Positions 7,577 to 12,339 of a stretch of DNA of 12,339 bases are shown here, piece after piece; the stretch's first letter is position 1; every line of letters begins with the position of its first letter. The notes beneath the pieces were generated by a model that was not told where the DNA came from, ran no database searches, and worked only from the letters and a program-made list of their open reading frames with translations. Origin of the DNA: CAYYJM01 sp964471755 (lineage in GTDB: Bacteria > Planctomycetota > Planctomycetia > Gemmatales > Gemmataceae); the NCBI GenBank assembly GCA_964471755.1, contig CAYYJM010000193.1:1-12339 (forward strand). The letters are read 5' to 3'. The position numbers and the translations under genes were made by a program.

Positions 7577-8074
7577 ATGACCACCGTGATGATGGAACGG
7601 ACGGGGATGAGTGTTCCCAGCGTCGGCATGCCCGGCGTGGCCACTCCGACGGGAACGCCGACCGGCACGCCGGGAAGCAACTACGTGATGGTGCCGCGTG
7701 GCACCGTCAAGATGGAGAAATGTACGGGCGGCATGAAGGTCACCGTCGCCTGCGACGACAAGACCGCCTGTGGCATGGTCCAGAGCCTGTGCCAGATGCT
7801 GGCCGGCGGCATGGTCTCCTGCTGCACCATGCTCAACGGCATGACCGTGAGCGTGTGCAACTTCACCATGGGCATGTGCGTCTGCGAAACGACCACGACG
7901 GGCGTCTGCATCACGGTCACCTCCGGTGACACCAAGTGCTGCGAGATGATCCAGGCCTGCTGTGACTGCGTCTGCACCCAGTGCACGGCCGGCTGCACCT
8001 GCTGCGTCATGATCAACGGCACGCCGGTCTGCTGCAGCACTCCGTGCGCCACGCCGACGCCGAGCAAGAAGTAA
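7577..8074 (+). CDS. Cys/Met-rich repeat protein, function unknown
   Basis: The 165-residue protein has 23 Cys (seven adjacent-pair or CxC clusters, dense between 121 and 157), 17 Met and no His. Residues 1-44 are Met/Pro/Thr/Gly-rich with no signal peptide or membrane segment; the Cys-rich body covers 45-157. The body looks like a two-fold repeat. Residues 65-94 (CGMVQSLC ... CCTMLNGMTVSVC) align with 122-153 (CEMIQACC ... CCVMINGTPVCC) with a three-residue insertion, and flanking parts 49-64 and 103-121 also match loosely. Cys and Met suggest soft-metal binding or a disulfide-rich scaffold, but no metallothionein or other family is recognised, so function is inference. GGAG (7565-7568) precedes the ATG by eight bases. 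A candidate promoter (7462) and an intrinsic terminator (8095-8131) make it a single-gene transcription unit. I have an impression of similar uncharacterised proteins in Gemmata-type planctomycetes. Confidence 0.85.
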   Translation: MTTVMMERTGMSVPSVGMPGVATPTGTPTGTPGSNYVMVPRGTVKMEKCTGGMKVTVACDDKTACGMVQSLCQMLAGGMVSCCTMLNGMTVSVCNFTMGMCVCETTTTGVCITVTSGDTKCCEMIQACCDCVCTQCTAGCTCCVMINGTPVCCSTPCATPTPSKK

Positions 8075-8094
8075 CCGCTTGCGTGAATCTCCCG

Positions 8095-8131
8095 GCCCCG
8101 GTCCCGATCCCCTCGGACCGGGGCTCTTTTT
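8095..8131 (+). terminator. Intrinsic terminator after the Cys-rich gene
   Basis: GCCCCGGTCC (8095-8104) pairs perfectly with GGACCGGGGC (8115-8124) around a ten-base loop, and TCTTTTT (8125-8131) follows at once. It begins 20 bases after the stop codon of the Cys-rich gene. It separates that gene from the next one on the same strand and argues against a start of the downstream ORF at 8079. Confidence 0.9.
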
Positions 8132-8202
8132 GTCCTGGGCACTCTGTGCCGCTTCCGCCGCGTCCGGGAGCAACTCCGAACCACTCCTCCTACCACAAAC
8201 CG

Positions 8203-8231
8203 TTGACGCCGCCATCGCCAGCGCTCATGCT
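8203..8231 (+). promoter_or_regulatory. Weak candidate promoter of the secreted protein gene
   Basis: TTGACG at 8203-8208 matches the -35 consensus at five of six positions, and CATGCT at 8226-8231 is a poor -10 at 17-base spacing. The terminator just upstream means the gene at 8268 needs its own promoter somewhere in this 136-base gap, and this is the best site I can see. Confidence 0.25.
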
Positions 8232-8267
8232 AGGAAGTGCGATCCCGCGGCGCTCCGGAGACGATCC

Positions 8268-8879
8268 ATGCGATCCCTTCTTCTGTCGTTCCTGGTTTGC
8301 ATCCTGTCCGGTTTCGTCCATGGCCAGCCGGAGGAGAAAAAAGCGGAGCCGCCCACGAGCGGCGGTCTGGCGGTCGGCAAGGATCTGCCGGCGGCGATCA
8401 CACCGTTCAACGTCACGGGCCTGGCGAAATCCCGTTTTCACGATCCCATCGGACCGCACGGCCTGGATCCGTTCATCCTGATCCTGACCAGCGAAACCGA
8501 TTTCTCCGATGAGCTGAAGAAGTTGCTTCAGAGCGTGGACGCCACGATCGAGGCGAACCCGGCCGTCCGGCTGGAAGCCTGTGCCGTATTCTTTCCCGCG
8601 ACGATCAAGGACAACGTCCTGACCGACGACGATCCGCGGAAGGAAGCGGCCCAGAAGCTCACCGCCCTGGCTGCGGAACTGGGCCTCAAGCACGTCATCC
8701 TGGCCATCGACAGTCCGAACAATATGCCGAAGTATCAGGATTATCTGCTCGGCACGCGAGCGATCGTTCTCAACAAGCTACGGGTGGCCGGCATCTTCGG
8801 TGGCGCGAAGTTCGACGCCCAGGCCGCTGGCAATCTCCAGACCCTGCTGGTGGAGCAACTCGGCGTGAAGAAGCAGTGA
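8268..8879 (+). CDS. Secreted thioredoxin-fold-like hypothetical protein
   Basis: The 203-residue protein begins with a signal peptide (about 1-20, MRSLLLSFLVCILSGFVHGQ). An in-frame start at 8079 is rejected because it would overlap the terminator and bury the signal peptide. GGAG (8256-8259) lies eight bases before the ATG. The mature part has strand/helix alternation (DPFILILTSETDFSDELKKLLQSVDATIE, LEACAVFFP, ELGLKHVILAIDS, then RAIVLNKLRVAGIFG), which reads like a thioredoxin-like fold such as those of exported planctomycete proteins. From memory, relatives often carry a CxxC just before GLDP; here the segment is FHDPIGPHGLDP, so any redox pair is absent. The only mature Cys is Cys105, so a thiol-disulfide exchange role is unlikely. 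Function unknown. The gene stands alone, with a terminator before it and a long inverted repeat after it. Confidence 0.8.
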   Translation: MRSLLLSFLVCILSGFVHGQPEEKKAEPPTSGGLAVGKDLPAAITPFNVTGLAKSRFHDPIGPHGLDPFILILTSETDFSDELKKLLQSVDATIEANPAVRLEACAVFFPATIKDNVLTDDDPRKEAAQKLTALAAELGLKHVILAIDSPNNMPKYQDYLLGTRAIVLNKLRVAGIFGGAKFDAQAAGNLQTLLVEQLGVKKQ

Positions 8880-8900
8880 TTTCGCCAGGAGCCCGCGTCT

Positions 8901-9068
8901 TTCTGGCTTTGTTCTGACTTTCTCACTTTTTTGGACTGCGGCGATTCTTCGCCGCTCTGACTTGCTGACTTTTCTGACTTCCTGGCTCGGTCATCCTCCG
9001 AAGGGAGAAAGTCAGAGCGGCGAAGAATCGCCGCAGTCCAAAAAAGGGAGAAAGTCAGAAAGCCAGAA
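8901..9068. repeat. Long inverted repeat (about 60-bp arms) with nested hairpins
   Basis: The arm at 8901-8961 (61 bases) is complementary to 9011-9068 (58 bases) with one mismatch and a three-base indel; the loop is 49 bases. Inside each arm is a smaller hairpin, GCGGCGA-TTCT-TCGCCGC (8939-8956 and its complement at 9016-9033). The motif CTGACTT occurs at 8914, 8957, 8965 and 8974, and in reverse orientation at 9009-9015 and 9052-9058. The element fills the gap between two convergent genes (ending at 8879 and 9094). It could be a miniature mobile or REP-like element, or act as a transcription barrier. There is no coding potential. Confidence 0.85.
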
Positions 9069-9093
9069 CAACTCGCCGCGCTGCGGCCTCAAT

Positions 9094-9591
9094 TTAACTG
9101 GGGGTATTGCCTGATCGGCTGGCGACCTCCGCCACTTCCTGCGTGGGCCCTTCCTGCCATACCTCCTTGTCCGACATCTGGGGCCGTCGTCGGCCGCGAA
9201 CCTTGCACCAGTGTTCGTAGCCGACCTTGCCCCAGACGAGCGCCATGGCCAGCAGCACCTGAAGGAAGACGCCCAGAGCCAGGCCCTCCGACATCTTCAA
9301 CGGCATCTCGTAGCCGAACCACTCGATGCCGAGCATCTGAATGAAGTTCGCCTGCCAGGGAAGATCGAGCGCCGAACGGATCTTGTTGTGCCACTCGGTG
9401 CAGAGACAGACGCCCGTGTAACCGTACAGGTACGGCCCCAGGACGAACCACGACAGCCCCGTCAGGCCCATCGCGACGAGCTGCCAGACGCGCGTGCTGC
9501 GAAACGCCCAGCCGACCATGCTGAAGGCCATCAGCGCGAAGTGCAGGATGAAGCACGCGTAGTTGGCGACGACAAGCAACGCGTAGATCAT
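9094..9591 (-). CDS. DUF2784-like membrane protein
   Basis: The 165-residue protein has four hydrophobic segments (about 3-30, 36-57, 81-92 weakly, 102-121) and a basic, soluble C-terminal tail (123-165). The pattern of an N-terminal HFALMAFSMVGW helix, a second helix and a short Cys-bearing loop with TE (VCLCTEWHNKIR, 61-72) resembles DUF2784, a small family of unknown function. The resemblance is by eye. The ATG at 9591 follows AGAGAG (six bases away); a longer version would start at a TTG at 9618 and adds only nine residues. It is the last gene of the minus-strand run, 115 bases after the DUF1080 gene, and ends 26 bases from the long inverted repeat. Confidence 0.75.
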   Translation of the reverse strand: MIYALLVVANYACFILHFALMAFSMVGWAFRSTRVWQLVAMGLTGLSWFVLGPYLYGYTGVCLCTEWHNKIRSALDLPWQANFIQMLGIEWFGYEMPLKMSEGLALGVFLQVLLAMALVWGKVGYEHWCKVRGRRRPQMSDKEVWQEGPTQEVAEVASRSGNTPS

Positions 9592-9706
9592 GGCATTCTC
9601 TCTGGACCCACGAAACAACCCCGGGCGAAAGTACGATCCTTCACCGGGGCGATTTATTCCCGTCCCTCTTTCTTTCTTCGTTCACGTCCCGGATCGATTG
9701 CGGAAA

Positions 9707-10273
9707 TCAGGAGCCTTTTCCGGCGCGAAGGTTCTTGATCCGCAGCGCTCCGAACTCGGCCCGGATGCCGAAGACGCCACTATCGCTTTTGGCGTTCGAC
9801 ACCTTGTTCGCTTCGCCGTTGACCTTGATCGTCGCCTTCATCCCGGTGGTGGCGATCTCGAAGGTGTTCCACTCGCCGACCTTGAGGCCCTTGACTCCGG
9901 AGCGGAGATCGAACTTGATGCCGCGCCAGAGCAGATCGTTGTTGCACTTGTCGTTCGGCTGGAAGTCGAAGCGGATCACCGCGTCCGGGCCGAGCTTGTC
10001 GGCCGTGAACAGCACCAGGTCGCCCTTGACTGCCGGGTCGATGACCAGTTCGCCCTTCTCGACGTGGAATCGCTTCGTCGAACTCGCCATCTTGCCATCC
10101 AGTGCCGTCTTCGGATCCTGCTTGCGGTAGGTCGCTTCCTGCCAGCCGGTCAGGTCCTTGCCGTTGAACAGGAGCTTGAAGCCGGGCTCCATCTTGAAAT
10201 CCTCGCCCCGACCGGCCTGGGGCAGAGCGACCACCAGAGCGAGCAGACCGACGACGCCAGCAAGCGTACGCAT
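9707..10273 (-). CDS. Secreted DUF1080 (3-keto-disaccharide hydrolase-like) protein
   Basis: This is a 188-residue single-domain protein with a signal peptide (about 1-23, cleavage before EDF). DUF1080 proteins have a concanavalin-like beta-sandwich fold and are very abundant in planctomycetes; some act on 3-keto sugars or bind carbohydrate. Signature parts are present in order: FKLLFNGKDLTGW (32-44), GELVID (74-79), FDFQP (102-106), VGEWNTFEI (132-140), VNGE (151-154) and the final block GIRAEFGALRIKNLR (169-183). The length fits a stand-alone domain. GGAG lies seven bases before the ATG at 10273, which is preferred over an in-frame ORF start at 10357 because it begins the signal peptide. 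The product probably acts outside the cytoplasmic membrane; its sugar substrate is not predictable. The upstream gene ends at 10382, a gap of 108 bases. Confidence 0.93.
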   Translation of the reverse strand: MRTLAGVVGLLALVVALPQAGRGEDFKMEPGFKLLFNGKDLTGWQEATYRKQDPKTALDGKMASSTKRFHVEKGELVIDPAVKGDLVLFTADKLGPDAVIRFDFQPNDKCNNDLLWRGIKFDLRSGVKGLKVGEWNTFEIATTGMKATIKVNGEANKVSNAKSDSGVFGIRAEFGALRIKNLRAGKGS

Positions 10274-10381
10274 GAGAGAACTCCACGGGAGGGAACCGAA
10301 CGGGGGAACGCAGCAGGTCCAGGCAGCGTAGCCCGGATGCGATCGTCTGTCGAGCAAAAACCACCCCGGATCGAGCGGCCC

Positions 10382-11083
10382 TCAACCCCGGTAGAGAAGG
10401 TAGACGGGCAGACCAGCGGCCACGGCCCCGGCCAGCGTCAGCAGCAGAATCAGGACGGCCCCGCCGAAGACGCCCATCGCCGGTCGCGCGAACAGCACCT
10501 CCCAGAGGATCCAGCCCGGCAGCGACCGGGTGCCCCAGTGCTGCGTCGAGGCCGGCTCGAACGGAATCTCGGGAAGCGCCGGCACGATTACCCGCTCGGG
10601 TGTGTAGAGACGCTTGAAGAGCCAGGCCATGCGTTGCTGTTGCAGATCGTGCGCGATGACGGCCGGCCGCGACCAACCACGGGCCGAGGCCAGCGTCCAG
10701 CACTGGTGAGTCGCCCCCATCGTGTCCACGTACACGGCCGGGTCGTGGGGGAGTCGAATGACCCAGCCCTTGAGATTCAGCGTCGGCTGACTCCTGGCCC
10801 GATCCAGGAGGGCGAGATAGACGCCCTCCTGCACGATGGTGGGCTTGCGTTGCGGGTTCGCCGTGAGCAGCCAGTCGGCCAGGGCCGCGTTGCTGGCCCC
10901 GGCGGCCTCTTCACCCCGGACATCACGCGTCAGGGCGAAGGCGAAGACGACGAGGAAATCCGCGTCGGCCAGATTGCCACGCGGTCGGGCTCGCAGCCAG
11001 GCAGGAGGACAGGCCCGAAGAATCAGCACCAGGACGAGCAGGCCGCCCAGCAGCGCGGCCAGGCCAGTCAACAGCGTCACCAT
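10382..11083 (-). CDS. Two-helix membrane protein with a possible DUF218/YdcF-like core
   Basis: The 233-residue protein has an N-terminal membrane helix (2-23), a soluble core (about 40-185) and a C-terminal helix (about 205-230). The core contains ADFLVVFAFAL (41-51), VDTMGATHQCWTLASARGW (119-137) and PAVIAHDLQQQRMAWLFKRL (140-159). The order 'strand, then TxxNA-like helix, then VTHxxHxxRA-like strand-helix' recalls the DUF218/YdcF fold, which in ElyC/SanA-like proteins is linked to envelope polysaccharide metabolism. The match is weak and the usual acidic and His residues are not all present. The ATG at 11083 overlaps the preceding TGA (TGATG), so translation is likely coupled to the small membrane protein upstream. 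A longer reading to 11236 would run through that gene in another frame and is rejected. Confidence 0.75.
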   Translation of the reverse strand: MVTLLTGLAALLGGLLVLVLILRACPPAWLRARPRGNLADADFLVVFAFALTRDVRGEEAAGASNAALADWLLTANPQRKPTIVQEGVYLALLDRARSQPTLNLKGWVIRLPHDPAVYVDTMGATHQCWTLASARGWSRPAVIAHDLQQQRMAWLFKRLYTPERVIVPALPEIPFEPASTQHWGTRSLPGWILWEVLFARPAMGVFGGAVLILLLTLAGAVAAGLPVYLLYRG

Positions 11084-11469
11084 CACGGCTGCGACCAGTT
11101 GAGGATCGCGACGCCGGCCCAGGCCAAAGCAAACAGGACCGGCAGCAAGTTCCACGGGTTGGCCCAGCGCGTTCGCGGTGCCAGCCCCACCACGTCCGGC
11201 CCGGCGTACCCGGCCGGCTTGTTCTGCTCCCACCACTCGTACAGACGATGGATCGCCAGCGACACCGTCACGAAGCCGATCAGCGACAGCAACGAAATGG
11301 CACTGCCGAGAACGGCGAAGATACCGATCAGGGCCGAGGCTCCGGGCTTGTCCCAGGCGAAGCCGAGGGCGGTGAACAGAAGGCCGTGCAGGGTGACCAT
11401 CCAGGTGGTGCGGTAGTTGAGCAGCTCGTTCTCACGAGCGATCATGGACCGGATGACCTCGTCGTACAT
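11083..11469 (-). CDS. Small integral membrane protein of unknown function
   Basis: Read from the ATG at 11469 it has 128 residues. It starts with a short amphipathic N-terminus (MYDEVIRSMIARENELLNYR). Three hydrophobic segments follow: about 22-38, 44-73 and 107-124. The ENELLNYRTTWM...GLLFTALGFAW pattern is seen in uncharacterised small bacterial membrane proteins; no function is known. An upstream ATG at 11514 is possible (143 residues); the 11469 start is chosen because GAGG lies six bases ahead and the extra residues are not hydrophobic. The gene overlaps the next one by a base (TGATG), so the two products may work together. It follows the SGNH hydrolase gene after 75 bases. Confidence 0.75.
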   Translation of the reverse strand: MYDEVIRSMIARENELLNYRTTWMVTLHGLLFTALGFAWDKPGASALIGIFAVLGSAISLLSLIGFVTVSLAIHRLYEWWEQNKPAGYAGPDVVGLAPRTRWANPWNLLPVLFALAWAGVAILNWSQP

Positions 11470-11544
11470 GCGGGGCCTCGATTCCTGAACGACCGGGGAG
11501 ATGTCTCCCGGCATCGTATCACCGCACTCCGGAAAGTGCCAGGA

Positions 11545-12240
11545 TCACGGCGCGAGCATCTTGAGCATCGCCTCGGCCACGAGTTGGTTGCCGGTCGGGT
11601 TCAGGTGAACGCGGTCGCCGGTCAGCACGCCGCGCTCCTTGCCCTCCTTGTTGTGCTTCTTGAGGTACTCGACGAAGGCCTTGCGAAGATCGCACAGCGG
11701 CAGTTTCAGTTCCTTCGCCACCTTCCGGCTGATGTCGGCGTAGGCGTCGAGCTTCGCGTCCAGGGCGTTGCCGGTCGGCTTCTCGCCGATGACGCTCGGC
11801 GTGCAGAGAATCACCTTCGCCCCGGCGGCCTGGATCTTGCCGATGACCTCCTTCAGGCCCGCCTCGAAGGCGTCCGGCATCGTCCCGCGTTTGGGGTCGC
11901 GCTCGCCGTGCCAGACGTCATTGATGCCGATGTAGATGAAGACGATGTTCGGCTTCTTCGCGATCACATCCCGCTCGACGCGACGTTGCAGATCGGGAAC
12001 CTTGTTGCCGCTGATACCGGCGTTGACCACGGTGATGCCGAGATCCTTGTGCTTCTCCGTCAGATCGTTCTTGATCAGCGTGATGTAGCCGGTCTTGCCG
12101 CCGCCGCCCTGGGTGATGGAATCGCCCAGGAAGATGATCCGATCGCCCTTCTTGAGCGCGACGGGTGAGGCGTCCTCGGCCCGCGCCACGGGGACGGCCA
12201 GAGTGAGTACGAGAGCGGACAGTAGCAGGGTGCGAAGCAC
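11545..12240 (-). CDS. Secreted SGNH/GDSL hydrolase
   Basis: The 231-residue protein has a signal peptide (about 1-21, cleavage after ARA) and all four SGNH blocks. Block I is FLGDSITQG with Ser41, block II is NAGISGNK with Gly75/Gly78, block III is GIND with Asn107, and block V is DRVHLN with Asp209 and His212. This is a serine esterase/lipase-type fold. Exported versions in planctomycetes often de-acetylate or de-esterify carbohydrates, which is inference here. Length is normal for the stand-alone domain. The start codon is GTG at 12240, with AGGAG eight bases upstream, and no ATG fits the signal peptide. It is the first gene of the minus-strand run. Regulation is not evident. Confidence 0.95.
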   Translation of the reverse strand: MLRTLLLSALVLTLAVPVARAEDASPVALKKGDRIIFLGDSITQGGGGKTGYITLIKNDLTEKHKDLGITVVNAGISGNKVPDLQRRVERDVIAKKPNIVFIYIGINDVWHGERDPKRGTMPDAFEAGLKEVIGKIQAAGAKVILCTPSVIGEKPTGNALDAKLDAYADISRKVAKELKLPLCDLRKAFVEYLKKHNKEGKERGVLTGDRVHLNPTGNQLVAEAMLKMLAP

Positions 12241-12339
12241 GGCGGAGTCTCCTGGAACGGGAACGCATCTTTGCTGTCAGAGCCGCGCACGCAGCGAGCC
12301 TCCAGGCGAGCGGAGTAAGCGTGTCGAGGCCCGGACATG

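Noticed and set aside
8079..8267. N-terminal extension of the secreted protein ORF
   Set aside because: It would overlap the intrinsic terminator and place the signal peptide internally; the ATG at 8268 has a proper ribosome site.
9590..11416. 608-residue plus-strand open frame
   Set aside because: It runs antisense through the DUF1080, DUF218-like and small membrane genes, and its product is low-complexity Arg/Gln/Pro-rich with no recognisable domain.
11524..11539. Small GCACT/AGTGC hairpin between the SGNH gene and the small membrane gene
   Set aside because: A five-base-pair stem without a T-tract is too weak to call a terminator.

Overview
The window is GC-rich bacterial chromosome, with tightly packed genes and no mobile-element genes, tRNA, rRNA or CRISPR array. 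The protein repertoire points to a planctomycete, most likely a Gemmata-like (Gemmataceae) lineage. The clues are a secreted two-haem 'PPPIFLTTRPDLGDVS'-type cytochrome, a secreted DUF1080 protein, an SGNH hydrolase with signal peptide, a Cys/Met-rich protein, and inverted repeats between genes. The taxonomic call is an inference from family content; there is no marker gene.

Layout. (1) Bases 44-104 hold a hairpin-forming inverted repeat. (2) Three plus-strand genes follow: a membrane-anchored alpha/beta hydrolase (154-1053), a CBS-domain site-2 (M50) protease (1177-2397) and a di-haem cytochrome c peroxidase/MauG-like protein (2433-3800). (3) A strong inverted repeat with an extra tandem arm (3821-3926) fills the convergent gap to a minus-strand pair. 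That pair is a large two-unit M16 zinc protease (7024-4271) whose stop overlaps the start of a small Dabb-domain protein (4274-3930). (4) A small minus-strand ORF (7334-7119) lies divergent from a striking Cys/Met-rich protein (7577-8074). The latter has its own candidate sigma70 promoter, a leader hairpin and a clear intrinsic terminator. (5) A secreted thioredoxin-fold-like protein (8268-8879) comes next. (6) A long inverted repeat (8901-9068) sits in the next convergent gap. (7) The rest is a minus-strand run, read from right to left: SGNH/GDSL hydrolase (12240-11545), small membrane protein (11469-11083), membrane protein with a possible DUF218/YdcF core (11083-10382), secreted DUF1080 protein (10273-9707) and DUF2784-like membrane protein (9591-9094).

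Functionally, most products appear to act at or outside the cytoplasmic membrane: predicted secreted hydrolases, a c-type cytochrome, proteases and small membrane proteins. No single pathway links the whole window. The clearest coupled pairs are M16 protease/Dabb protein (ATGA overlap) and small membrane protein/DUF218-like protein (TGATG overlap).

The most unusual content is the Cys/Met-rich protein: 23 Cys and 17 Met in 165 residues, no His, and an apparent internal two-fold repeat. Next are two sets of inverted repeats that look like members of dispersed families, and a cytochrome whose C-terminal haem domain seems to have lost about 17 residues in frame. No non-coding stretch exceeds 300 bases. 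The largest are 7335-7576 (promoter and leader of the Cys-rich gene) and 8880-9093 (long inverted repeat). Bases 12241-12339 contain only the upstream region of the SGNH gene.
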